Of a stretch of DNA of 22,028 bases, positions 15,274 through 22,005 are shown in pieces. The stretch covers positions 1 through 22,028 of the forward strand of contig LNGD01000010.1 in assembly GCA_001587675.1 (NCBI GenBank). The letters run 5' to 3'. This DNA comes from Candidatus Methanofastidiosum methylothiophilum. GTDB taxonomy: Archaea; Methanobacteriota_B; Thermococci; Methanofastidiosales; Methanofastidiosaceae. Within the stretch, counting starts at the first letter, position 1. The number at the start of each line of letters is the position of its first letter. The position numbers and the translations under genes were made by a program. Below the pieces are notes generated by a model that did no database searches, was not told where the DNA came from, and saw only the letters and a program-made list of their open reading frames with translations.

Positions 15274-15281
15274 GTATAAAT
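15274..15281 (+). promoter_or_regulatory. TATA box and ribosome-binding site of the gene at 15319
   Basis: GTATAAAT is centred about 26 bp before 15304. The predicted leader of about 15 nt carries AAAGGAGGA at 15305-15313, one of the strongest Shine-Dalgarno sequences in the window. Confidence 0.55.
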
Positions 15282-15318
15282 AATAATTCGATTATTTATA
15301 AGTAAAAGGAGGAATTAA

Positions 15319-16296
15319 ATGAGGAAAAAGATAGTTTTATTTTTATCGGCAATATTATTATTGTCATTAATCGGTGCAAGTGCCAATGGGATAAGATTAA
15401 GTTGGAATCCTGGAGACCCATATATACCCTGTTACCCTTTTGAACAAACCTATAATTATCCCACAACAACAATACCTGCAAGTCAAAACGGCCTTAGTAC
15501 AGTTTCTTTTGACATTCCATCAAATCCATGCCCACCGGTAAAAATAATTCAAATTGGTAGGAAAGCCGTTGCTCAACACCAATTAGATGCAGATTCTGCA
15601 ATATTAGATCAAAATACCCCTACTTTCCAGTATCAATGCTCGCTTTCTTCAGACCAAGGATGTTGTGTATTCCCAAACGGCGGTAATTATATTGATGTAT
15701 GTCCAAACCGTGGAACAATTTCTGTCACTACGTATGACACACAAGGTGTAATAACAACCTATGGGCCTTCTGAAGAATGTTTATATGTTCTTTTGTACGA
15801 TGGTCAATCTGGTAGAACTGCCACAAGATTTGTAATAACTAACAATGGCGAAGTACCGGTAACAGTTACACCAACCTTATACTACGAGTGCTGTTATGAC
15901 TGCAGGAGAAAACAGGAGCCACCAGCAACAATTCTTTACCCAAAAGTTGACATAGAAAACTTTGCAGTAGCAGGTGGAGCCACAATAATAAACGATGGAA
16001 AACTATTAACTAATCTTACATTATCGCCTGGAACACAGCAAACATTCATCCAGATTGAGAACAGAGGATTCTTCACACAAAATGACGCAAGAATTAGATT
16101 TGATGGATTGCCAGCTGGGGTCACAGTGTCAATAATGCCTGAAACTCAGAAGCTTAAATCACAGAACATTGGAACATACTCTGCAACGTTTACAGTGGGA
16201 CCAAATGTGCCATCTGGTAAATACCAAGTTACTTTAGTCGCTTACTCTGAAAAGGGTGTATTTGACAAAATAACATTTGAATTCATAGTTCCATAA
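15319..16296 (+). CDS. Exported Cys-rich protein with C-terminal NEW3-like beta-sandwich
   Basis: This 325-residue protein begins with a clear signal peptide (MRKK, then a hydrophobic stretch to about residue 22, ending near ASA). The mature region holds ten cysteines at 38, 71, 107, 115, 116, 128, 154, 191, 192 and 195, including CC and ECCYDC, suggesting several disulfides or a metal site in an extracellular protein. From about 228 to the end it resembles NEW3/CARDB-type beta-sandwiches: LSPGTQQTFIQIENRG, GLPAGVTVSIMPE, and VGPNVPSGKYQVTLVAYSE. Such domains occur in archaeal surface proteins. There is no C-terminal anchor or sorting signal. It has its own promoter and converges on the beta-propeller lipoprotein gene. 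The function is unknown; a surface structural or binding role is likely. Confidence 0.82.
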   Translation: MRKKIVLFLSAILLLSLIGASANGIRLSWNPGDPYIPCYPFEQTYNYPTTTIPASQNGLSTVSFDIPSNPCPPVKIIQIGRKAVAQHQLDADSAILDQNTPTFQYQCSLSSDQGCCVFPNGGNYIDVCPNRGTISVTTYDTQGVITTYGPSEECLYVLLYDGQSGRTATRFVITNNGEVPVTVTPTLYYECCYDCRRKQEPPATILYPKVDIENFAVAGGATIINDGKLLTNLTLSPGTQQTFIQIENRGFFTQNDARIRFDGLPAGVTVSIMPETQKLKSQNIGTYSATFTVGPNVPSGKYQVTLVAYSEKGVFDKITFEFIVP

Positions 16297-16321
16297 AATA
16301 TATTTTTAATTTTTCTCTTCT
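16297..16321. terminator. Shared convergent termination region
   Basis: The 25 bases between two convergent stops contain T-runs for the plus-strand gene. The minus-strand gene has few T-runs after its stop on its own strand, so its transcription may continue under the neighbour. Confidence 0.35.
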
Positions 16322-18400
16322 TTATTTAATTTCATAAATATTGTATATTTCTAGAACAGCTTTAGTCATGTGTCCGACATATAGCTTTCTGTTATTTTGA
16401 TCAAGTGCAAATGAAGGTTTTGTTGTATGTGATTGGCCTAGTATTTCAACATGTTTTGCTTTAAGTGTTTCAGAGTCAATTACAGAAACAATATCATTTT
16501 GAATCTTGCCGTCCTGCTTCACGCCAGATGCCCAGTAGGCATTTTCTATTGGATCATATGCAAATATCCGCTGCCCCTCCTGAAGTGACCTGCCTGTCAT
16601 CTGGAAAGTGCCAAGATTAAATTCATATGGCCCAACAAAGAGCCGATTTTTATTAGAATCAATAAAGAGGAGGTCAACATTCGCCCCTTCCTTAACTTTC
16701 TTTAAATTGATTGAAGAGATATCAACTTCTCTTGTTAGATTATAATTTCTATTTGCATCAAAAATTAATAATTTTGCATCCTGAGTCCAAAGCACAATTA
16801 ATTTCTGATTCTTTGAGTCAAATGCCAGCTGCAAGTCCCCAGGCCCTCCGCTCTGCTCCCCTCTCTGAAATCCATTTATGATTATTGTTTTGATAATACT
16901 GTTATTTCTCCAGTCAACAGCTATTATCTTCCCAAACTCTGGATATCCAATATAGACAATATTATTGCCAGAGCCAACTGTCATGTCCGGAAGCCTATCT
17001 GTCGTGCCGTCTGGTACGCCTAAAGAGATATTGGAGATCAAGCTTCTTTTTGGATAAAGTGAATAGACCGATAAAGTGCTGTCCCAAGCATTTAGAACGA
17101 ATAGAGTTTCTCCTTTTGAATCAAGCCTAATAGGTATTGGCCAAGTGCCACTTGTAAAAGTCTCATATGTGCCGCCCTTAATATCGTATTCTATAAGATA
17201 AGACCCTCCAAGACGGCTGTTCATGAATATTTTATCGCCATTTTTAGAAAGAAGAACGCCTTCAACACTATCCCCGAGCCTAATTGGCTTTGCCGTGCCG
17301 TAGGTGTCCATAGAAATTGACCAGAGAACAGACGCATCGCCATTTGGGACATATATCCTGTTATTAGAACTGTTAATAGTAAATCTATGGGGCTTCTTGC
17401 CAAATGAGAGCTCAGTAGTTTTCTTTCCAGTACCAGCTTCATAAACTTCAAGATGCCCTCCGACACCTGAAACCACACCATCGCCTGCCCTGTCCAATGA
17501 CAGAATTAGTAACTTTCGTGATTTTGGCTCAAAAGTAATTTTTTCAATATCCCTGTCCTCTGATATATCTATCGTTTTGATAATCTTCCCAGTCGAACTA
17601 ATAATATCAACGTGTCTTGCAACAAGAATGTAAAAAGTACCGGTCTCTTGATCAAACTGTAACTCCTTAGAATTCCCACCACAGCATGATGCCTCAAAGT
17701 CAAGCTTATATTTAATTTTAAATGTGGATGGGTCAAAAACATAAATAATTGGATTTAGGAAGTCAAGAACATATAGAACATCGTTTTTATCATCATAGAA
17801 AAGGTCTCCTGTGCCCTCTCCCATTTGATCCGTTTTATACAAAAGATTTAGAGTTTTACCGTCATAAATGCTAAAATGAGGAGAAAGCCGACTTGATAAG
17901 TATATTCTGCCTCTTTTTGTGTCAACTGCTGCAATGCCGCTTTTTGAGCTAATAGGAACTGGCCCTATAATTTCACCGTTATTCAGATCTATTCTTCTAA
18001 GGAATTTGTTAGAGCCATCAATTATGTAGAGATAGTTCTTGAGACTATCAATGTAAAGATACTTTAGAGAATAATCCTCACCCATTCCGGAATCAATTGT
18101 ATCACTCCACAATTCAGTTTTGCCGTCAAGAACTGCTATTCCTGGCGTTAATATCCCAGAAACATATACCTTGTTTCTCACTGGGTCTGCTGCCGCAGAA
18201 AAAATCTTAAGAACATTTTCATTAAGCGCCCTATTTTCTAGTTCAAGCAGGCTTATAGAGTCAGACAAGCACAAAGGCTCTTTGCAGGAATTATCTATAT
18301 TAATAGAGGTTACAGTTGGATTTGATTGAATATTCTCATTGCAACCCAAGCTAAGGATTAATACAAAAAGAAAAATAGAGCAGGTCAGGTACTTATTCAT
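16322..18400 (-). CDS. Exported beta-propeller lipoprotein-like protein
   Basis: This 692-residue protein starts with a signal peptide ending in a lipobox-like LSLGC, so C20 is probably lipidated and the protein held on the outside of the membrane. The rest is repeated beta-propeller blades of the YVTN/NHL kind. The recurring pattern is a strand with VYVSG or IYLSS, then AVLDGKT or SIYDGKT, for example NKVYVSGILTPGIAVLDGKT, RIYLSSRLSPHFSIYDGKT and NNRIYVPNGDASVLWSI. The length suits about two propellers. Four cysteines follow the lipid Cys (C39, C44 and a CC near residue 240). Such propellers bind ligands or partner proteins, or scaffold surface complexes; no catalytic motif is evident. A T-rich TATA-like element near 18419-18432 suggests a leaderless mRNA. 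Confidence 0.85.
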   Translation of the reverse strand: MNKYLTCSIFLFVLILSLGCNENIQSNPTVTSINIDNSCKEPLCLSDSISLLELENRALNENVLKIFSAAADPVRNKVYVSGILTPGIAVLDGKTELWSDTIDSGMGEDYSLKYLYIDSLKNYLYIIDGSNKFLRRIDLNNGEIIGPVPISSKSGIAAVDTKRGRIYLSSRLSPHFSIYDGKTLNLLYKTDQMGEGTGDLFYDDKNDVLYVLDFLNPIIYVFDPSTFKIKYKLDFEASCCGGNSKELQFDQETGTFYILVARHVDIISSTGKIIKTIDISEDRDIEKITFEPKSRKLLILSLDRAGDGVVSGVGGHLEVYEAGTGKKTTELSFGKKPHRFTINSSNNRIYVPNGDASVLWSISMDTYGTAKPIRLGDSVEGVLLSKNGDKIFMNSRLGGSYLIEYDIKGGTYETFTSGTWPIPIRLDSKGETLFVLNAWDSTLSVYSLYPKRSLISNISLGVPDGTTDRLPDMTVGSGNNIVYIGYPEFGKIIAVDWRNNSIIKTIIINGFQRGEQSGGPGDLQLAFDSKNQKLIVLWTQDAKLLIFDANRNYNLTREVDISSINLKKVKEGANVDLLFIDSNKNRLFVGPYEFNLGTFQMTGRSLQEGQRIFAYDPIENAYWASGVKQDGKIQNDIVSVIDSETLKAKHVEILGQSHTTKPSFALDQNNRKLYVGHMTKAVLEIYNIYEIK

Positions 18401-18479
18401 ATTAATAAGGAATTAAATTAAATAAAAAGAGTTTCTATTGAGGTTGCGAATCATTCAATGCATGGATAGTATAATAACT

Positions 18480-18487
18480 TTTATATA
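18480..18487 (+). promoter_or_regulatory. TATA box of the VapBC-like pair
   Basis: TTTATATA is centred about 25-26 bp before ATG 18509. Transcription should begin at or beside the start codon, giving a leaderless mRNA. Confidence 0.6.
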
Positions 18488-18508
18488 GATTTAACCAGAA
18501 TATCAATT

Positions 18509-18715
18509 ATGGCAATTATTCTTCATGCAAAAATAAAAAATGGAATAATTGAAACAAAAGAGGATTTAACTAGTTTAGGCTTAAATGGAGAGAATTTCAT
18601 AATTGAGATAAAAAAATCTATAATAGATGAACTTGATGAAAAACTTGTTCCATATAAAAAGAGTCTTATTGATGAATGCATCAAACAAACGGAACTTGGT
18701 GTAGATATTGAGTAA
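18509..18715 (+). CDS. Putative VapB-like antitoxin (DUF104/AF2212-like)
   Basis: This 68-residue protein begins MAIILHAKIKNGIIETKEDL, the beta-hairpin pattern of the small archaeal antitoxins of the AF2212/DUF104 type that accompany PIN toxins. A GLNGENFIIEIKK strand follows, then a charged helical C-terminal half that would wrap the toxin (DELDEKLVPYKKSLIDECIKQ). It is upstream of a PIN-domain reading frame, overlapping it by 8 bp if that gene starts at TTG 18708. The gene itself is intact. It looks like the first gene of a two-gene unit with its own promoter. Confidence 0.75.
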   Translation: MAIILHAKIKNGIIETKEDLTSLGLNGENFIIEIKKSIIDELDEKLVPYKKSLIDECIKQTELGVDIE

Positions 18716-19198
18716 CTTATTGGATATTCCAATTAACTCTAATGTATTTATTGACTCTAATATTATTACTTATTTTCTTCTTAAACAAGAAAAATATTAT
18801 TCTAAATCCAAATTTTTCTTAAGAAAGTAGAAGAAGGAGAAGTGTTTGGATTTATTGATACTATAGTGATTTCTGAAACATATTTCAATTACATTAAAAT
18901 TCTTGCGAGTGATAAATTTGGATTGTCATTATTAGAGGTAGTAACTACTTTGAAGAAGAATCCAGACTTGCTTGAAACGATAGATATTGACCCTGTAGAT
19001 AAACTATTTGAAATAGATAATATAAGGCTATTAACTGTTAATAATCAAAAAGATATCAAAGAATTCATTGCTAAGTACAAATTATTACCAAATGATGCGA
19101 TACATGCAGCTTGTTGTAAAGAATACAATGTTATCAATATAGCTACAAACGACTCAGATTTCAATAGAGTAGATTTTTTGAATACATGGAGCCCTTGA
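18708..19198 (+). pseudogene. PIN-domain VapC-like toxin, split by a -1 frameshift
   Basis: Two frames together encode one PIN protein of about 163 residues. The first starts at TTG 18708, with GGTG at 18698-18701, and encodes NVFIDSNIITYFLLKQEKYYSKSKFF before reaching TAG at 18828-18830. The second continues KKVEEGEVFGFIDTIVISETYFNY to the stop at 19198. All four expected acidic residues are present: D in FIDSN (18753-18755), E in SETYF (18875-18877), D in PNDAIHAA (19094-19096) and D in NDSDF (19151-19153 or 19157-19159). Adding one T to the T5 run at 18813-18817 restores a continuous reading, SKSKFFLKKVEEGEVFGF. The lesion may be a real inactivation, a homopolymer assembly error, or a -1 ribosomal slip at TTC. 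Reinitiation at GTG 18842 would give only 118 residues lacking the first catalytic Asp. Confidence 0.8.
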
Positions 19199-19214
19199 AT
19201 TTTCTTATTTTTTA

Positions 19215-19826
19215 TTAAATTGCTTTTTTTGGCAGAACATATTTACACGATTCTGCACCCATAGCCATGCACTCTGTTTCATGGACATCGTAGTCTTTTC
19301 CAGTTGCCCATTTCAGCATGCTTTTCCAGAAACCTATTGTGACCCAACATACACACTGGTCAGATTTGACATTTCCGCAGTAAAAGCAGTTTTTGATTTC
19401 CACATTAAAGGAATCAGGAGTTTCAGTTAGGAAATGCGGTGCACCGTAGAAATTCTCTGCTTCCTTCAAAGATTTCTTTAGGATAAATCTGATCTTCTCT
19501 TCATCGCCCATGAACTTTGTGACAAATCCGGCAAGCCCAAAAAGAGCAGGTTTTTTGTCAATTGCATACTCAAAGGAAAGTTTTCCCCATCTGAGTAATA
19601 GCGGTCTTGCTGCCTTCTCACCAAAAAGATTAATTACAACACCTATGGCATTTTTCAATCTTTCAGTTTCTAGGACAGGTGTATCAACATCAGGAGGTGG
19701 ATTTTCCAAAAATTCAGTCATTTTAGCCTGTGTCAATAGCATCCTTAATCCTTTTTCGCCCATATACTCTTCAACACTCTTAAAAATTATATTCAATAAA
19801 GATCCGGGAACACCATGCTCAACCAT
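19215..19826 (-). CDS. V4R-domain protein, second of a tandem pair
   Basis: This 203-residue protein is about 71% identical, without gaps, to its upstream neighbour. The last 80 or so residues form a V4R (4-vinyl reductase) domain, a small-molecule-binding fold found in BchJ and in XylR/DmpR-type sensors. It ends with the family motif HETECMAMGAESCKY (C186, C194). Just before that is an extra cysteine cluster, C147-x2-C150-x7-C158-x-C160 (NCFYCGN...CVCW), which suggests a metal or cofactor site. The N-terminal helical domain (about 1-120) has no motif I recognise. There is no membrane segment. ATG 19826 is chosen over ATG 19829 because GGTGAT stands exactly three bases before it. It lies 11 bp after the paralog, in one operon. 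Confidence 0.86.
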   Translation of the reverse strand: MVEHGVPGSLLNIIFKSVEEYMGEKGLRMLLTQAKMTEFLENPPPDVDTPVLETERLKNAIGVVINLFGEKAARPLLLRWGKLSFEYAIDKKPALFGLAGFVTKFMGDEEKIRFILKKSLKEAENFYGAPHFLTETPDSFNVEIKNCFYCGNVKSDQCVCWVTIGFWKSMLKWATGKDYDVHETECMAMGAESCKYVLPKKAI

Positions 19827-19837
19827 CATATCACCAA

Positions 19838-20449
19838 CTAAAGCGGAGTTTTTGGAATAATATACTTACAGGATTCTGCACCCATTGCGATGCACTCTGT
19901 TTCGTGTACGTCATAATCTTTTCCAGTAGCCCATTTCATCATGCTCTTCCAAAATCCAACGGGGGGCCAGCATATGCACTGATTTGATTTATGATTGCCA
20001 CAGTAGAAGCAGTTCTGTATTTCTATGTTGAAGGCTTCTGGAGTTTCAGTTAAAACGTGAGGGACCCCGTAAAGGTTTTCGCTCTCCTTTAGGACCTTCT
20101 TCAAAATGAATCTAGCTTTGCCTTCATCATTCATAAACTTAGTTGCAAATCCGGCAAGCCCAAAAAGTGCCGGTCTTGATTCAACTGCATAGTCAAATGT
20201 AAGCTTCCCCCATCTAGTAAGCAGAGGTCTTGCCGCCTTTTCGCCAAATAATTCAATCACTGCCCCCATTGCACCCTTAAACCTATCCATATCCAATGTA
20301 GGTGTGTCATCGTCAGGAGGAGGATTTTGTATATAGTCGGCTAACTTTGCCTGAGTAAGAAGCATCTTTAAACCCCTCTCCCCAAGCTGATCTTCAACGC
20401 TTTTAAAAATTATATTCAAAAGAGAACCAGGTATCTTATAGTCACTCAT
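19838..20449 (-). CDS. V4R-domain protein, first of a tandem pair
   Basis: This is also 203 residues when read from ATG 20449, which aligns with the start of its paralog (M-S-D-Y-K-I-P-G-S versus M-V-E-H-G-V-P-G-S). An ATG at 20458 would add three residues and sits near the predicted transcription start, so it could be the leaderless start instead. The domain order is the same, with the same cysteines at C147, C150, C158, C160, C186 and C194. The paralog-specific changes cluster at residues 35-65 and at 160-165 (WPPVGF versus WVTIGF), which may reflect different ligands or partners. V4R proteins are linked to binding of hydrophobic or tetrapyrrole-like ligands; the ligand here is unknown. The pair may form a heterodimer. 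Confidence 0.86.
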   Translation of the reverse strand: MSDYKIPGSLLNIIFKSVEDQLGERGLKMLLTQAKLADYIQNPPPDDDTPTLDMDRFKGAMGAVIELFGEKAARPLLTRWGKLTFDYAVESRPALFGLAGFATKFMNDEGKARFILKKVLKESENLYGVPHVLTETPEAFNIEIQNCFYCGNHKSNQCICWPPVGFWKSMMKWATGKDYDVHETECIAMGAESCKYIIPKTPL

Positions 20450-20477
20450 AATGGTCATTAACTATAAGAGAGAAGGA

Positions 20478-20486
20478 TATATAAGT
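20478..20486 (-). promoter_or_regulatory. TATA box of the V4R pair
   Basis: On the minus strand this reads CTTATATAT. With about 26 bp spacing, transcription starts near 20456, beside the ATG at 20458. The rest of the 120-bp gap up to 20579 is AT-rich and probably holds termination of the next minus-strand gene. Confidence 0.6.
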
Positions 20487-20579
20487 ATTTAGTATAAAAT
20501 TCCGTCAAAGTTAGAAAACTATTTAAATCTTTAATTTTTGCTGAAAATTAATTTAATAAAAGAAAAAGAAAATATTATT

Positions 20580-20834
20580 TTATCTTCTGCATGTTCTGCC
20601 GCAATTTCTTGTCTGCTGCTGTTGAGCTGTTTTGTTTGGACAGTCGCCTGTGCAGTTTGACTGGTCACAGTCGCCATCACAGTTTCCATCACATGTACCG
20701 TTTCCAAAGCAGTTGCCTGTATTTGGGCATGTAGTTGCATTGTCTGCCTGGCCTCTGTATGAAAGGACAGCACCAATACTTACCATCGCAATCATGAAAA
20801 TGACTGCAATGCCGATTAAGAATTTCTTATTCAT
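20580..20834 (-). CDS. Small exported Cys/Asp-rich protein
   Basis: This 84-residue protein is not one I recognise. A lysine-capped hydrophobic segment (about 4-25) is a signal peptide or membrane anchor. The outer part has nine cysteines (36, 42, 48, 52, 56, 61, 65, 78, 82). It has a compact core CDGNCDGDCDQSNCTGDC with CDGxC-type spacing every four residues, and a Gln run (QQQQ). The alternating Asp/Cys spacing suggests Ca2+ or other metal binding together with disulfides. There are four N-x-S/T sequons (N32, N45, N60, N67) that could be N-glycosylated. GGCGAT stands four bases before ATG 20834 in a leader of about ten bases. It precedes the V4R pair on the same strand but has a separate promoter. 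Confidence 0.78.
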   Translation of the reverse strand: MNKKFLIGIAVIFMIAMVSIGAVLSYRGQADNATTCPNTGNCFGNGTCDGNCDGDCDQSNCTGDCPNKTAQQQQTRNCGRTCRR

Positions 20835-20867
20835 AGTAATCGCCTTATAATGTAGTTTTCTTGTGGC

Positions 20868-20875
20868 ATATATAA
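20868..20875 (-). promoter_or_regulatory. TATA box of the Cys/Asp-rich gene
   Basis: On the minus strand TTATATAT is preceded by CCC. Transcription would start near 20845, placing GGCGAT (20839-20844) at the very 5' end of the mRNA. Confidence 0.6.
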
Positions 20876-20921
20876 GGGATTTCCGAGATTATTCCCATTT
20901 AATTCCCAAATTCATACCATA

Positions 20922-21482
20922 TTATAGAGATCGGGCCAACATTTTTCCAGTGTTAAAAGCTCTTTCAAGGATAATCTTCTTTTCTAATATCGCACCTTTT
21001 TCTCCTACACCCGGCGCCAGCAATACATCGGTCAGATTCATTTCAAGATACCCAAGACTCTTTTCAAAAATTTCAACTGTTGCAACTGATGCCTTTTCAT
21101 CCTCTTCTTCAAACGGTATGGCAACAACTGCTGATTTTCCCCTTATTTTCTCTCTATTTTCTGGGCAGTTGAAATAAACAAATCTATCAATAAAACCTTT
21201 CATTAAAGCCGTTGGCCCGTACCAATAGACTGGAGTTCCAAAAACTATTGCATCAGAATCAATAATCTTTTCATAAAATTTGTTCATGTCATCACACTTT
21301 GCACAGCCTAGACCCTTCCAGCAGGCATGGCACCCATCGCATTCTTTAATTTTATAATCACTTAAAAAAATAGAATCAATAACTGCACCTTCACTCTTTG
21401 CGCCTTCAAGGATTTTATTGACCATAATATGGGTATTGCCATTCTTTCTAGGGCTACCTATAATACCAAGGATCTTTGTCAT
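20922..21482 (-). CDS. Iron-sulfur flavoprotein (Isf-like, flavodoxin fold)
   Basis: Isf proteins are FMN- and [4Fe-4S]-containing electron carriers common in methanogens and anaerobes. They can reduce O2 or H2O2 and pass electrons from ferredoxin. The 186-residue protein has the FMN phosphate loop GSPRKNGNT (9-17). The compact cluster motif follows, C48-x2-C51-x2-C54-x5-C60, with a further C63. The second flavin-binding segment is TPVYWYGPTALMKGFIDR (83-100). The C-terminal third is ordinary for the NADPH-dependent FMN reductase superfamily. The physiological partner is not shown here, though the V4R pair and the Cys-rich protein next to it could be part of the same redox or sensing group. 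ATG 21482 has no ribosome-binding site, so a leaderless mRNA is likely. It is divergent from the next gene. Confidence 0.9.
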   Translation of the reverse strand: MTKILGIIGSPRKNGNTHIMVNKILEGAKSEGAVIDSIFLSDYKIKECDGCHACWKGLGCAKCDDMNKFYEKIIDSDAIVFGTPVYWYGPTALMKGFIDRFVYFNCPENREKIRGKSAVVAIPFEEEDEKASVATVEIFEKSLGYLEMNLTDVLLAPGVGEKGAILEKKIILERAFNTGKMLARSL

Positions 21483-21530
21483 GAAAACAATATTTTATTT
21501 GACTTCTTTATTCTTTCTATTGGGCAAAAG

Positions 21531-21540
21531 TTTATAATAA
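21531..21540 (+). promoter_or_regulatory. TATA box of the ATA-start gene
   Basis: TTTATAATAA is centred about 26 bp before 21561. The predicted leader carries GGTGAT at 21567-21572. Confidence 0.5.
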
Positions 21541-21575
21541 AAAAAATCAAAATAAGTATCTATAATGGTGATAAT

Positions 21576-21920
21576 ATAAAGAAATTATATGCAATTTTGA
21601 TATCCTTGTTCTTTGTAGCGAGTGTTTTTGGTGTGGCCTCAGCAATGGCTGAAACTTGTGAATTACCTTCATTTGCCTCAGTGCAAGTTGGAGACACTTT
21701 TACTTTAAGGAACACTCATGAGCCTTGTGGAGACTGGAAAAAATACATGGATGCAGAGTCTTTAGGAAATGGGATATATAAATTTACAGCTATAAGGCCT
21801 GGGAAAGTTACTTTCAACTGTGGTTCATGTGGAGAAGGAACAGTTACTGTTACAATTATCCCAAAAGAATACCCAATATTCTCGTTCATGAAAATGCTTG
21901 GATTTGGAAAAAAGAAATAA
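21576..21920 (+). CDS. Small exported beta-rich protein with apparent ATA start codon
   Basis: The natural protein begins at the codon ATA 21576, giving (I/M)KKLYAILISLFFVASVF, a normal signal peptide ending near ASA. The mature part of about 90 residues (ETCELPSFASVQVGDTFTLRNT...) has four cysteines (ETCEL, HEPCGD, FNCGSC) and a GTVTVTI strand near the end. It resembles small exported beta-sandwich domains, possibly chagasin/I42-like inhibitors, but the match is weak. ATA is three bases after GGTGAT, the spacing seen at several ATG starts here. There is no ATG, GTG or TTG in frame near it except TTG 21597, which would cut the signal peptide short. The in-frame ATG at 21429 lies inside the divergent gene and before the promoter. 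So the gene uses a non-canonical start, has lost its start, or has a sequencing error. Confidence 0.72.
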   Translation: MKKLYAILISLFFVASVFGVASAMAETCELPSFASVQVGDTFTLRNTHEPCGDWKKYMDAESLGNGIYKFTAIRPGKVTFNCGSCGEGTVTVTIIPKEYPIFSFMKMLGFGKKK

Positions 21921-22005
21921 ATTTAATTTTTATTAATTACTTTTCTTTAACTTTTAAATACTGTAGATAGCAAAAGCTTTTATTTAGGTAATACTTATTT
22001 AACTT

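Noticed and set aside
18842..19198. The 118-codon frame from GTG 18842 as a complete gene
   Set aside because: It lacks the first catalytic Asp strand of the PIN fold, which is present in the adjacent frame just upstream.
19510..19860. Plus-strand open frame of 116 codons opposite the V4R gene
   Set aside because: It is antisense to a well-supported gene, has no recognisable motif or start signal, and matches the shadow expected from its codon use.
19215..20449. V4R genes as a sequencing or assembly duplication
   Set aside because: The copies differ at about 29% of residues, spread along the length, with separate start signals, so they are true diverged paralogs.
21429..21575. Extended N-terminus of the ATA-start gene from ATG 21429
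   Set aside because: It would run through the start of the divergent flavoprotein gene and across the predicted promoter, and it would bury the signal peptide.
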